Source of the DNA: Peptococcaceae bacterium
Lineage (GTDB): Bacteria; Bacillota; Peptococcia; Peptococcales; Peptococcaceae
Direction of reading: 5' to 3'
Assembly: GCA_017399005.1 (NCBI GenBank)
Contig: JAFQEO010000035.1
Span: 269,393 to 333,392, forward strand
Length of the DNA stretch: 64,000 nucleotides
The notes beneath the pieces were generated by a model. It had not been told where the DNA came from. It did no database searches and worked only from the letters and a program-made list of their open reading frames with translations. How positions within the stretch are numbered: position 1 is the first letter of the stretch; each line of letters opens with the position of its first letter. A program made the position numbers and the translations under genes. Positions 44,279 to 52,944 of this stretch are shown piece after piece.

Positions 44279-45538
44279 CTAGTCTCCGTCATGCAGCAGT
44301 TTCCGGCAGTCACCCAGAAGGTACAGCGATCCGGTAATACAGAGTATCTGTCCCGGCATCAGTCGATTGACTTCCTCTTTTAGCCCGACACGATAATCTT
44401 CATACAGCCGGCACGGGCAGCCTGGAACCAGTTCATGCACCGCCTGCTCCATTCCTTTCCAGTTTTGTGCCCGCTGGTCATGTTCCGGACGGGTCAGCAC
44501 CACTGCAGATGCCAGCGGCAGAATTTCTTTTAACATGGTTATCTGTTCCTTATCATCCAGAATGGACATAAACAGCACAATCTCTTTATCTGCGTACATA
44601 TTGCGTAGATTTTCTGCCAGGCAGGAAATACCCGCCGGATTGTGAGCACCATCCAGCAGGATGGCACGATTATCGCTCAGTTCCCGGTATTCCATTCTTC
44701 CCGGCCAGAATGCAGCCTGCAGCCCGGCCGTCAAATGTTCCTCCGTCAGTTGAATAATATCCCTCTCTGCTAAATTGCGCACAGCAGCCATGGCAGTGTT
44801 ACAGTTCATCTGTTGATACGCGCCCTGCATCTTTGTTTTTACAGGAACCAGTTCCTCCATGCGCAGAGCAGTCACCGGAACATTCAGCTTTTCTGCCGCT
44901 TTCAGAATAACATCCAGAGCCTCCGGCTGCTGAGGAGCCGTCACAAGCGGAACACGCCATTTCAAAATGCCTGCTTTCTCCCCTGCAATTTCTGCAACGG
45001 TATTACCAAGAATCTGGCAGTGGTCCAGGCTCACCGGTGTTATTACCGTAAGTACCGGATTTTTGATAATGTTGGTCGGATCCAGTGTGCCGCCAAGGCC
45101 TACCTCCAGCACCACAAAATCGGTCTTATTCTGAAAATACATCCATCCCGCCACCGTCAGCAGTTCAAATTCACCGGGATGCTGCATTCCTTCCTCCAGA
45201 AGAACCGGAACCACCTGCTCAATGAGCTGCGTCATAACAGATGCAAACGCCTCCTCACTAATCAGTTCGCCGTTAATCTGTATCCGTTCCTCATATCGCT
45301 CCAGATGAGGCGAGGTAAACAACCCGACCCGATACCCCGCCTGCTGCAGAACAGACGAAATTGCCGCGGCTGTAGAACCTTTGCCGTTAGTCCCGGCAAT
45401 ATGAATCACCGACAGACGATCCTGCGGATTGCCCAGCAGCTCTGCCATACGCTTTGTACGTTCAAAACCGCCCGGTACATTGCGAGCACAGTTTCTGCTC
45501 ATATATTCCAGACAGGACTGATAATCCATTGTAGCCAC
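44279..45538 (-). CDS. folC: Folylpolyglutamate synthase / dihydrofolate synthase
   Basis: The 419-residue Mur-ligase-like enzyme has the P-loop HIAGTNGKGSTAAAISSVL (residues 46-64), FTSPHLERYEERIQING, EVGLGGTLDPTN and LDGAHNPAGI. It adds glutamate to folates. A terminator separates it from the SPOR-like gene. hslO ends 20 bases upstream, so the two may be cotranscribed. Confidence 0.96.
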   Translation of the reverse strand: MATMDYQSCLEYMSRNCARNVPGGFERTKRMAELLGNPQDRLSVIHIAGTNGKGSTAAAISSVLQQAGYRVGLFTSPHLERYEERIQINGELISEEAFASVMTQLIEQVVPVLLEEGMQHPGEFELLTVAGWMYFQNKTDFVVLEVGLGGTLDPTNIIKNPVLTVITPVSLDHCQILGNTVAEIAGEKAGILKWRVPLVTAPQQPEALDVILKAAEKLNVPVTALRMEELVPVKTKMQGAYQQMNCNTAMAAVRNLAERDIIQLTEEHLTAGLQAAFWPGRMEYRELSDNRAILLDGAHNPAGISCLAENLRNMYADKEIVLFMSILDDKEQITMLKEILPLASAVVLTRPEHDQRAQNWKGMEQAVHELVPGCPCRLYEDYRVGLKEEVNRLMPGQILCITGSLYLLGDCRKLLHDGD

Positions 45539-45557
45539 TTCCTTTTAAAGCCGCACT

Positions 45558-46451
45558 TTAAAGCTGTGCCAGATCTTCTTTCATGCCGGCAAGCAGTTCT
45601 TCCAGTTCAGCTTTATCAAAATGATAACGGGTGCTGCAGAAATGACAGGTCACTTCTGTTTCTCCATCCCGCTCAATCATATCTTCCAGTTCATTTACAC
45701 CAATACTTTTTAAGAGGCCGCTAATGCGTTCCCGGCTGCAGTTACAGTGCCACTGCACTGGATTACGTTCCAGGAACTGAACCTCTACACCCGGCAGATA
45801 GTTCTGGATAATATCCTCGATATCTGCACCTTCATGAATCAGAGTGCTCACCGGACGCACGCCCTGCAGTTTTGCCTCCAGGTCATCCAGTACTTCCTCG
45901 TCACAATTCGGCATTGCCTGCAGAATAATCCCGCCGGCTGCTGCTACCGTATAATCCGGATTTACCAGTACCCCTACCGATACCACCGACGGGGTTTGTT
46001 CCGAGGTCATCAGATAACTCGCCACATCATCACCGATTTCGCCGGTTACCAGCGGCACACTGCCGGTATATGGCTCTTTCAGCCCGATATCTTTAGAGAT
46101 ATATAAATCTCCGTTGCCGATTGCACCGCCAACGTCCAGTTTACCTCTGCTGTTTAAAGGCAGGTGTGTCTGAGGCTCCTGCACATACCCTTTTACATTG
46201 CCCTGTGCATCCCCGGTTACAATAATACCGCCAAGCGGGCCATCGCCGAAAATACGCAGAGTGATATGCCCTTCCCCTTTTAACCCCCAGGATAATAACA
46301 GGGTACTTGCCATGGTTCTTCCCAGTGCCGCAATAGCTGTAGGGAATGCATCGTGACAGCTGCGTGCTGTTTCCACTGCATCGGTACAGATTACCGCAGA
46401 AACGCGAACCTGCCCGTCATACGCTAATGCGCGAATAATTCCATCTGACAT
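45558..46451 (-). CDS. hslO: Redox-regulated chaperone Hsp33
   Basis: The 297-residue protein has the N-terminal substrate-binding domain and the C-terminal redox switch with four cysteines in CNC (near 236-238) and CHFC (near 268-271), the C-x-C and C-x-x-C zinc site. Oxidation releases zinc and activates the chaperone holdase. Confidence 0.97.
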   Translation of the reverse strand: MSDGIIRALAYDGQVRVSAVICTDAVETARSCHDAFPTAIAALGRTMASTLLLSWGLKGEGHITLRIFGDGPLGGIIVTGDAQGNVKGYVQEPQTHLPLNSRGKLDVGGAIGNGDLYISKDIGLKEPYTGSVPLVTGEIGDDVASYLMTSEQTPSVVSVGVLVNPDYTVAAAGGIILQAMPNCDEEVLDDLEAKLQGVRPVSTLIHEGADIEDIIQNYLPGVEVQFLERNPVQWHCNCSRERISGLLKSIGVNELEDMIERDGETEVTCHFCSTRYHFDKAELEELLAGMKEDLAQL

Positions 46452-46485
46452 ATTTCTACACTCCTATCGATTATGCTCATTCAAT

Positions 46486-46517
46486 AAAAAATACAGGGCG
46501 ATGCAGCACCGCCCTGT
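46486..46517 (-). terminator. Terminator of thrC
   Basis: ACAGGGCG / CGCCCTGT arms with a nine-base loop are followed on the minus strand by a T-rich run, 22 bases after thrC. Confidence 0.88.
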
Positions 46518-46539
46518 TGTTGTTCGGTTTCCGGTTCGA

Positions 46540-48018
46540 TTACAGCCCCAGAATATTCTGCACCGCCGCGCTGATGCCGTCTTTTTCACATACCATATTG
46601 TGGCGTACCGGTTTTTTGTCTAAATCCTGTAAACCAGTGTGCTGTGCAATACCGGTTTTTGCAACCAGTTCCTCAAGCTGTTCCAGTTCGGAAGCCTGGC
46701 TTGGTGCACCGTTCAGTGCAGCCAGAACACTGGATACAAATTTGCATGGATGGGCTGTGGAGTCAATCACAGACACATTTCCGCTCTGCTGTTCTCTGCT
46801 TACTTTCAGAGCAACGGCAGTATGGGTATCCAGCACATAATTGTGCTCGTCGTAGCACTGTTTAATCATTGCCAGAGTTTCCGCCTCGTCTGCAGCACCA
46901 CCTACAACAAATTTATCGATATTGGCTTTGGTTTCCGCATCTACGGTAAAGATACCGTCCTGTTTCAGAGCATCCATCCACTGTGCCACTTTGTCACCGT
47001 TATTGCCGGTCATAGCAAACAGGAACCGTTCCAGATTGCTGGAAATCAGAATATCCATAGACGGGCTGTTGGTCTGGAAGAAATCTCTGCGGCGGTCGTA
47101 TACGCCTGTTGCAAAGAAATCAGTCAGGATGCGGTTTTTGTTGGATGCACAAACCAGTTTGCCCACTGGCAGCCCCATCTGACCGGCATACCACGCAGCC
47201 AGAATATTGCCGAAGTTACCTGTTGGCACTACAAAATCCACGTTATCGCCGTATGCGATAGCTTTTTGATTCACCAGATTCAGGTATGCTGCAAAATAGT
47301 AAACAATCTGCGGCAGTAAACGCCCCCAGTTGATGGAGTTTGCAGAGGAGAACTGATAACCGTTCTGCGCCATTTTTTCTTTCAGAGCCTGGTCCGCAAA
47401 AATTTCTTTTACTGCGCTCTGGCAGTCGTCAAAGTTGCCCTCTACCCCTACAACCGATGTGTTATCGCCGTCGGTGGTTACCATCTGCAGTTCCTGTACA
47501 CGGCTTACACCATGGGCCGGATAAAATACAATAATTCTGGTGCCTTTCACATTTTTGAAGCCTTCCAGAGCTGCTTTCCCGGTATCACCGGAGGTCGCAA
47601 CCAGAATAATTACTTCCTGTTTCAGATCAAGTTTCTCGATTGCTTTTACCAGCAGACGAGGAGTCAGCTGCAGCGCCATATCTTTAAAAGCTGCAGTCGG
47701 GCCATGCCATAATTCCAGAATATATTCGTTATCATTTAATTTCACCAGCGGTGCGATTTCCGCAGTGTCAAAATTGGTATTGTATGCACCTGCCACACAG
47801 TCTGCGATATCCTCTGCTGTGTAGTCCGTCAGATATTTGCCCAGAATCCATCTGGCAATCTCCTGATAGGATTTCCCGGCCATAGCGGCAATTTCATCCG
47901 CTGCCAGCACAGGAATACTCTGCGGTACAAACAGACCGCCCGCAGGCACCATGCCCTGAGCAATGGCTGCCGCCGCACTTACCGGCTCACAATTGTTACG
48001 GGTACTGATATAATTCAT
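46540..48018 (-). CDS. thrC: Threonine synthase (long form)
   Basis: The 492-residue PLP enzyme starts MNYISTRN and has the PLP lysine in ELWHGPTAAFKDMALQ, the phosphate loop VATSGDTGKAALEGF and VVPTGNFGNILAAWYA. It converts phosphohomoserine to threonine. The length and N-terminus are those of the long (E. coli/yeast-like) group. The ATG at 48018 follows GGAGG; upstream in-frame residues are not conserved-looking. Confidence 0.96.
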   Translation of the reverse strand: MNYISTRNNCEPVSAAAAIAQGMVPAGGLFVPQSIPVLAADEIAAMAGKSYQEIARWILGKYLTDYTAEDIADCVAGAYNTNFDTAEIAPLVKLNDNEYILELWHGPTAAFKDMALQLTPRLLVKAIEKLDLKQEVIILVATSGDTGKAALEGFKNVKGTRIIVFYPAHGVSRVQELQMVTTDGDNTSVVGVEGNFDDCQSAVKEIFADQALKEKMAQNGYQFSSANSINWGRLLPQIVYYFAAYLNLVNQKAIAYGDNVDFVVPTGNFGNILAAWYAGQMGLPVGKLVCASNKNRILTDFFATGVYDRRRDFFQTNSPSMDILISSNLERFLFAMTGNNGDKVAQWMDALKQDGIFTVDAETKANIDKFVVGGAADEAETLAMIKQCYDEHNYVLDTHTAVALKVSREQQSGNVSVIDSTAHPCKFVSSVLAALNGAPSQASELEQLEELVAKTGIAQHTGLQDLDKKPVRHNMVCEKDGISAAVQNILGL

Positions 48019-48248
48019 AAACAAACGCCTCCAGCATTTCTTGTCATTATCTAATCCTGTATCGATGCAGAGCACCGACTATCCGTTATATTTTACTATA
48101 TTTTTTTTGCGCTGCCTAGTCCTTTTCCCGCAAAAGCCGTGTATACATGTCTGAAAATTCACAATATAGTGTCTTTATACCGCCTTTTGATTCTGCGTAT
48201 ATCTTTCTGCTGATTCGCCCATACTACAGAAAGCAGGAGGTGATCAGC

Positions 48249-48512
48249 ATGTTTGGCAAACATTCAAACGAACCGGCACAGTTTCCACAGGCACTGGCCC
48301 GCGTGATTGAAGATGGCGAAAAACACGGGGTAACCGATGAAATGATGGTAAAAGGTATGGTGAGTGTTGGCAATCTGATGGGGCAGTTCGTCAAACCGGA
48401 CTCTCCAGAAGAAGCGCTTATGAAAGAAATGTGGGAAGCGGCAAACGATCAGGAAAAAAACGCCGTTGCCCAGATGGTATTAAAAGTGGGCCGTAAAAAA
48501 CTGACCCGCTAA
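48249..48512 (+). CDS. DUF3243-like small protein
   Basis: The 87-residue helical protein contains VEDGEKHGVTDEMMVKGMVS-type sequence (as IEDGEKHGVTDEMMVKGM), VGNLMGQFVKPDSPEEALMKEMWEAAN and EKNAVAQMVLKVG, matching the DUF3243 pattern (YmfJ of Bacillus) of unknown function. AGGAGGTGATC lies just before the ATG at 48249; the upstream open frame has no site. Confidence 0.75.
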   Translation: MFGKHSNEPAQFPQALARVIEDGEKHGVTDEMMVKGMVSVGNLMGQFVKPDSPEEALMKEMWEAANDQEKNAVAQMVLKVGRKKLTR

Positions 48513-48577
48513 CAACAGACATGCGTCGTTAGACAGATAATTTTTTGTTTTTCATTTTCTCCCTTTCTTTTCTGATA

Positions 48578-48614
48578 AACCGTGTACGCTGAAATTCAGC
48601 TGCACGGTTTTTTT
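48578..48614 (+). terminator. Terminator of the DUF3243-like gene
   Basis: AACCGTG / CACGGTT and an inner GCTGAA / TTCAGC helix are followed by seven T residues. Confidence 0.85.
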
Positions 48615-48653
48615 ACATAGTATCTCTAAATCGTCAATAGGTTAGCGTTACCG

Positions 48654-48822
48654 GAGGACAAAAAGATGTTATTTTTTCCTTTCCCTCCATACATGGACAC
48701 TAGCTTTTCTCTGTTCAGTATTTCCGGACTGGCGCAAGCGCTGTCCGTCATACTCATGAACAGAGAAAATCGTGTCCATCTATAGTCGGAAGGCGTCCAA
48801 AAATAACAAGCTTTTTGTCCTC
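48654..48822. mobile_element. MITE-like 169-bp imperfect palindrome
   Basis: The two halves are near-complementary over their whole length. Outer arms GAGGACAAAAAG and CTTTTTGTCCTC are followed inward by TGTTATTTTT/AAAAATAACA, TGGACAC/GTGTCCA, TTTTCTCTGTTCA/TGAACAGAGAAAA and a central GGAC...GCGC-AA-GCGC...GTCC turn. It lies between two plus-strand genes after a terminator and codes for nothing credible. No target-site duplication is obvious. A non-autonomous transposable element is the best reading; a structured RNA is possible. Confidence 0.6.
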
Positions 48823-48924
48823 TGAACAATATAATATGCCTGATATTTTAGCTGTCTGCCCTTTTCAAATATTTCGCACAGGGGTATAATATTAGTAACA
48901 AACAACAAAGGAGCTGTGATTACC

Positions 48925-49137
48925 ATGAGATTAGAAGATGTACTGCGCAGTTTAACCGACCAGCAGTTGTTAGAATGCTGCGAAAGCCTTGCCGATGTGG
49001 AAGCAAAAAAAGAAGGCATGTATCTCGGTGCCACGGTTGACCGGATTCGTGAAGAAGTGGGCGATGAACAGTTTTACGCCTTTGAAAAACTGGTAAATGC
49101 CGAATGCCGTCATCGCTGGTATCAGGAACACAAATAA
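48925..49137 (+). CDS. Small acidic protein of unknown function
   Basis: The 70-residue protein (MRLEDVLRSLTDQQLLECCE...) is helical, charged and has three cysteines, two adjacent (CC near residue 17). A TATAAT box lies at about 48885-48890, and AAAGGAG precedes the start (12 bases from the ATG at 48925; a GTG at 48916 is the alternative). I do not recognise a family. It is followed by a strong terminator. Confidence 0.65.
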   Translation: MRLEDVLRSLTDQQLLECCESLADVEAKKEGMYLGATVDRIREEVGDEQFYAFEKLVNAECRHRWYQEHK

Positions 49138-49163
49138 TCGCATAACAAACAACGCATATAAAA

Positions 49164-49215
49164 ACAGGGCTGTTTCCCGCATCATGGGGAGACAGCCCTG
49201 TTCTGTTTTCTTTTC
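49164..49215. terminator. Bidirectional terminator between convergent genes
   Basis: ACAGGGCTGT (49164-49173) and ACAGCCCTGT (49192-49201) pair around CCC/GGGG and a short loop; T-rich sequence follows on the plus strand and TTTTATATG on the minus strand. Confidence 0.82.
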
Positions 49216-49227
49216 TATATCTATAGT

Positions 49228-50271
49228 TTATACGTCTAGCGTATCTTCACAGACGATTTCACCATCCACATCCACATGCTCCTGCACCACAGTCTGTGCC
49301 GATACATTCTCCTGAAATGTGATATAAAACACCGCCTGCGGCACATTCACCGATATGCGGCTGTGTCTGCCCTTCGCTGCTGCCTCCTGCTCGATTATCT
49401 GCATCAGCTGCTGAAACACATCTCTGGATAAGCCTCCGCCTCGCCAGTGGAAAATCAGAGGCTTCCCTTTTTTCACAGCCTGTGCCGCCCGCTTCTGTAC
49501 CTCTTCAAATTTGGTAAACGACAGCTTCTTCTGGCGATAATAAAAATTATCTCCGTTTGAACATGGCGGTACCGCCCACACCAGAGGCTCATGGTCACAA
49601 AACAGATGCCCGTCATCCAGCAGATAATAATCATATCGAATGATTTCATCTTTGCTCAGCGAATTATCAAATGTAGCATCCAGATGATAATACTGCCCGC
49701 CTGTCCGCACAATGTTCCACGCATGACGGTATTTTATCTCTTTCTCTTTATTGGCCTCGCTGATGGCTACCACGCACCAGATATCCAGCGCATCGCACAG
49801 CATTTTCACCGTCTTGGCAATGCCCTCGCACACGCCCACACCCTGCCCCAGCGGCCCGATAATCTCGTGAGAGTACTGCTTCTTTAATTTATCATACTGC
49901 ACATTCTTGCAGACAAAATCATGCACATACTGCAATTTCTCCGATTCGCTCAATTTCATTGCAGGGCGGGCCAGTTTTTCCACCCGGGCACTCATCGCCT
50001 GTTGATGCATTTTAATTTTCTTCTTATCAAACAGATAATCTGGCACCACTTCCACGCTGGATGCCTGTTCATAATAGCGCCACGAGATTCCTTCCGAATA
50101 GAAAATCTCCGGATGATCCAGCCGCAGCAGAAAATGAATCTCCAGCAGTTCCTTATCACTCAATCTTGGTACCGAAAACGAAGGCTCCAGATTCTGCAGC
50201 CCCTCCAGCATGGCATAATAGGCCGCCTGCTGCTGTTTATTCAGTTTACTGTAATAATAATGGGTCTGCAT
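49228..50271 (-). CDS. Transglutaminase-like protease-fold protein
   Basis: The 347-residue protein carries a transglutaminase-like core: GVGVCEGIAKTVKMLCDALDI (Cys nucleophile), RHAWNIVRTGGQYYHLDATFDNS (His and Asp). About 110 N-terminal residues and 100 C-terminal residues flank it. No signal peptide or membrane helix is visible, so it may act in the cytoplasm. Family members act as peptidases or amidases; the substrate is unknown. The ATG at 50271 follows AGGAGG at 8 bases; TATAAT in an extended -10 context lies about 30 bases upstream. Confidence 0.82.
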   Translation of the reverse strand: MQTHYYYSKLNKQQQAAYYAMLEGLQNLEPSFSVPRLSDKELLEIHFLLRLDHPEIFYSEGISWRYYEQASSVEVVPDYLFDKKKIKMHQQAMSARVEKLARPAMKLSESEKLQYVHDFVCKNVQYDKLKKQYSHEIIGPLGQGVGVCEGIAKTVKMLCDALDIWCVVAISEANKEKEIKYRHAWNIVRTGGQYYHLDATFDNSLSKDEIIRYDYYLLDDGHLFCDHEPLVWAVPPCSNGDNFYYRQKKLSFTKFEEVQKRAAQAVKKGKPLIFHWRGGGLSRDVFQQLMQIIEQEAAAKGRHSRISVNVPQAVFYITFQENVSAQTVVQEHVDVDGEIVCEDTLDV

Positions 50272-50348
50272 AACATCATCCTCCTGCCGCAATTTTTATG
50301 ATTATAGCATATCTGCGCCGTTTTCTCTACAGATTCCTGTATAAATAA

Positions 50349-50392
50349 AAAACAGAGCCGTCCTGGCAAGACGACTCTACAAGGGGGAATAT
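50349..50392. repeat. 44-bp direct repeat, copy 1
   Basis: This copy is identical to 54018-54061 and in the same orientation. It holds an AGAG-C-CGTC / GACG-A-CTCT hairpin; read on the minus strand the hairpin is preceded by TTCCCCCTTGT and followed by a T-run, so it could be an intrinsic terminator or the 3' end of a small RNA. Confidence 0.8.
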
Positions 50393-50401
50393 GTAAATCT
50401 A

Positions 50402-50431
50402 TTTTGGACACTCTTCAGAAATTGTCCAAAA
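50402..50431. promoter_or_regulatory. Inverted repeat upstream of the riboswitch promoter
   Basis: Perfect 9-bp arms TTTTGGACA and TGTCCAAAA with a 12-base spacer lie 18 bases before the -35 of the riboswitch promoter. A related GGACAAGTCC lies upstream of the radical SAM gene at 51447-51456, so this may be a TetR operator. Confidence 0.5.
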
Positions 50432-50449
50432 GATTTGGCTTCCCGTTCA

Positions 50450-50478
50450 TTGAAAAGCTATTAAATTTCTGTTAATAT
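50450..50478 (+). promoter_or_regulatory. Promoter of riboswitch-TetR transcript
   Basis: TTGAAA (50450-50455), a 17-base spacer and TAATAT (50473-50478); transcription would start near 50485, just before the riboswitch. Confidence 0.75.
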
Positions 50479-50484
50479 AGACTT

Positions 50485-50600
50485 ACATTAAGGGAGTAGC
50501 TAACACAGACTGTGTGATGAAATCAACATCATGGATGAATATCCTGGTTTCATCTTAATCGGCGAGACTTATCTGAGGGAGATAGGTCTCGCTTTTTTAT
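50485..50600 (+). promoter_or_regulatory. yybP-ykoY (manganese) riboswitch with terminator
   Basis: The leader has the family's conserved blocks in order: AAGGGAGTAGC near 50490-50500, a helical arm, ATCAACATC near 50521-50530, a second arm closed by CTGGTTTC, and ATCGGCGAGACTTATCT near 50558-50574. The last block also forms a terminator, GCGAGAC / GTCTCGC (50562-50592) followed by six T residues. yybP-ykoY RNAs bind Mn2+ and normally switch on exporters (MntP, TerC, P-type ATPases). Here the next gene is a TetR regulator, which is unusual. Confidence 0.85.
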
Positions 50601-50658
50601 ATTCTGCGCCAGTACTCTTGCTACTCTGTTGTACACATTCTTTTACGGAGGTGACTGC

Positions 50659-51348
50659 ATGGCTGATGCAAACATTACCAAACACGCTCTGGCTGATGCC
50701 ATGAAAAAGCTGATGGCTGAAATGCCATTTGATAAAATTACCATTACCCATATCTGTGAGCGGTGTGATATGAATCGCAAAAGTTTTTATTATCATTTTC
50801 AGGATAAATACGCTTTAGTCAACTGGATTTTTGATACAGAGCTATCTGCACTAATTCAGCAGGAGTCGGTCAAATATTCGCAGATAACGGATTCTGCGTC
50901 TTCCCCGTCAACACAGTATATTCACAAAATATCGCTGAGCAGCGATGATTATCGCATGGGGCTGGATATCTTCTCTCAATATTTTTACCAGAATCGGGAT
51001 TTTTACCGGCCGGCACTGCAGATTAAAGGGCAGAACTCCTTTTCGGATCATTTTCGGGAATTTCTGCACCCGATTTTTCAATTCCGTATCGAAACCCTGT
51101 TAAAACAGCACGGATGCCCTCCGGTAAAAAATCAGTATATGACCTTTTATACAGAAACGCTTTCCGATACTTTTATCAATGCGCTGGAACGCTGGCTTCA
51201 GAAAAAAGACTGCATGCCGCCTGAAGAATTTGTAAGTATGCTGTTTACACTGATTAACAATGTATCCTATGCGATTTGTAGGGAATTTTCTGCCGATTAT
51301 GGGCAGGAATCGACAGAATTCTGCAGTGCCTGCCGACAACCATATTAA
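50659..51348 (+). CDS. TetR/AcrR-family regulator (DhaS-like)
   Basis: The 229-residue protein has an N-terminal TetR helix-turn-helix (LADAMKKLMAEMPFDKITIT, then HICERCDMNRKSFYYHFQDK, residues about 12-50) with the YYHF motif, then a divergent ligand-binding domain with aromatic-rich segments. The ATG at 50659 follows GGAGG. It lies 58 bases after a manganese riboswitch terminator, so its synthesis should rise when the riboswitch permits read-through. A terminator follows it, and a palindrome overlaps the promoter of the next operon, which it probably represses or activates. Confidence 0.88.
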   Translation: MADANITKHALADAMKKLMAEMPFDKITITHICERCDMNRKSFYYHFQDKYALVNWIFDTELSALIQQESVKYSQITDSASSPSTQYIHKISLSSDDYRMGLDIFSQYFYQNRDFYRPALQIKGQNSFSDHFREFLHPIFQFRIETLLKQHGCPPVKNQYMTFYTETLSDTFINALERWLQKKDCMPPEEFVSMLFTLINNVSYAICREFSADYGQESTEFCSACRQPY

Positions 51349-51360
51349 TACCGTACCTCT

Positions 51361-51392
51361 ACTGTCCGTTTTACACAACGGACAGTTTTTTT
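51361..51392 (+). terminator. Terminator after the TetR gene
   Basis: Perfect 10-bp arms ACTGTCCGTT / AACGGACAGT with a six-base loop are followed by seven T residues. It separates the riboswitch-TetR unit from the radical SAM-DegV unit. Confidence 0.9.
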
Positions 51393-51462
51393 CTTGTGTC
51401 CCAATTTTCTCAAATAGGAACAGATTTATGGAACTGTCAAAAAACAGGACAAGTCCAAACCG

Positions 51463-51476
51463 ATGTCCCATGACAT
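51463..51476 (+). promoter_or_regulatory. Candidate TetR operator over the radical SAM promoter
   Basis: ATGTC-CCAT-GACAT is a perfect inverted repeat that overlaps the -35 hexamer of the radical SAM promoter. A second palindrome, GGACAAGTCC, lies just upstream (51447-51456). Binding by the adjacent TetR protein is inferred. Confidence 0.5.
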
Positions 51477-51498
51477 TCCTTCGTTCCGTTTATATAAT
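51470..51498 (+). promoter_or_regulatory. Promoter of the radical SAM-degV operon
   Basis: ATGACA (51470-51475), a 17-base spacer and TATAAT (51493-51498), about 75 bases before the start codon. Confidence 0.7.
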
Positions 51499-51572
51499 CA
51501 GAACTATCCTGAATGATGTCAAATCTCAGCTTTCAGACGAAACAGGAAGTATACAAGAAAGAAGGAACCTAC

Positions 51573-52940
51573 ATGAATATGTTTGCATCGGTAAAAGAAA
51601 CCATGCAGAATTTTGCAATTCAGCAGGCATTAAGCTATATCGAAGGTAACCCGGAAGAAAATATTCCAAAATTGATGGAACTGTCGGATAAACTGCTTCC
51701 TGCCGGATGGTACAGTCAGTCAAGAGAACTGATTCGCCAGTCCATTCAGCAGAAAGATAACTGGTATCAGCTTATTTTAAAATTATATGATTTAGATGAA
51801 GGAGTACGCCGCGCTTTCTTTCAGAATTTTCTGTTTAACGCTACACTGAGCGGCTCTGCTACCCAGTTTGAAACTGCAGCCAGACATAACTGCAATGTGC
51901 CGTGGGCGATTCTGCTGGATCCGACCAGTGCCTGTAATCTGCAGTGTACAGGATGCTGGGCGGCAGAATACGGCCACGAACTGAACCTGAGCCTGGAAAC
52001 CATCGACTCTATTATCCGCCAGGGGAAAGAACTGGGTGTGTATATGTATATCTATACCGGCGGTGAACCGCTGATGCGCAAAACAGATTTGCTGAAAATC
52101 TGCGAGATGCATCCGGACTGTATGTTTTTATCCTTCACCAACGGCACTCTGATTGACGAATCCTTCTGTAAAGATATGCTGCGGGTAAAAAATTTCGTAC
52201 CGGCTATCAGTCTGGAAGGATTTGAAACAGCCAACGACAGCCGACGGGGTGCGGGCACTTATCAGAAAGTGCTGCATGCTATGGAACTGCTGAAAACACA
52301 CCATCTGCCGTTTGGCATCTCGGCCTGCTATACCAGTCAGAACTATACCGACATCACCAGCGCGGAATTTTATGATTTTATGATAGAACAGGGTGCTTTA
52401 TTCGTATGGTTCTTCCACTATATGCCAGTAGGCAATGACGCTGTACCGGAACTGCTGCCGAATCCAGAACAGCGCACAGAAATCTGCCGCCGTATTCGGG
52501 AATTTCGCAAAACCAAATCTATTTTCAGTATTGATTTCCAGAACGATGCCCAGTATGTAGGCGGATGCATCGCAGGCGGACGCAAATATCTGCACATCAA
52601 TGCAAAAGGCGATGTAGAGCCCTGTGTATTCATCCATTACTCCAATGTAAATATTCACGACACCTCCCTGCTGGGTGCACTGAAAAGCCCGCTGTTTCAG
52701 GCATACCATGACCGTCAGCCATTTAACGAAAATATGCTGATGCCATGCCCTATGCTGGAAAATCCGCAGCAGCTTCAGGAAATGGTACATGTCTCCGGAG
52801 CACAGAATACCGATTACCAGAGTCCGGAAAGCGTAGACCATTTGTCTGCCAAAACTGAGCCTTACGCTGCACAGTGGAAACCAGCTGCCGAAACTCTCTG
52901 GGCAGAACAGCAGGAACGGAAGCAGCAGAAAGGAATCTGA
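51573..52940 (+). CDS. Radical SAM enzyme with C-terminal Cys region, unknown substrate
   Basis: The 455-residue protein has about 105 helical N-terminal residues, then a radical SAM domain with CNLQCTGC (Cys121, Cys125, Cys128), the GGEP-type SAM-binding motif YIYTGGEPLM and SLEGFETAND. A further Cys-bearing segment (GGCIAGGRKYLHINAKGDVEPCVFIHYSNVN, then LMPCPMLENP) resembles a SPASM-like auxiliary cluster region, so it may modify a peptide, lipid or cofactor. The ATG at 51573 has AAGGA upstream. It lies 4 bases before degV, and TetR lies just upstream. Confidence 0.88.
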   Translation: MNMFASVKETMQNFAIQQALSYIEGNPEENIPKLMELSDKLLPAGWYSQSRELIRQSIQQKDNWYQLILKLYDLDEGVRRAFFQNFLFNATLSGSATQFETAARHNCNVPWAILLDPTSACNLQCTGCWAAEYGHELNLSLETIDSIIRQGKELGVYMYIYTGGEPLMRKTDLLKICEMHPDCMFLSFTNGTLIDESFCKDMLRVKNFVPAISLEGFETANDSRRGAGTYQKVLHAMELLKTHHLPFGISACYTSQNYTDITSAEFYDFMIEQGALFVWFFHYMPVGNDAVPELLPNPEQRTEICRRIREFRKTKSIFSIDFQNDAQYVGGCIAGGRKYLHINAKGDVEPCVFIHYSNVNIHDTSLLGALKSPLFQAYHDRQPFNENMLMPCPMLENPQQLQEMVHVSGAQNTDYQSPESVDHLSAKTEPYAAQWKPAAETLWAEQQERKQQKGI

Positions 52941-52944
52941 CCAT

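Noticed and set aside
44813..45724. Open frame of 303 residues on the plus strand
   Set aside because: It is antisense to folC and hslO and has the composition of a shadow frame.
48626..48829. 67-residue minus-strand frame
   Set aside because: It lies within the 169-bp palindrome, lacks a ribosome-binding site, and is explained by the element.
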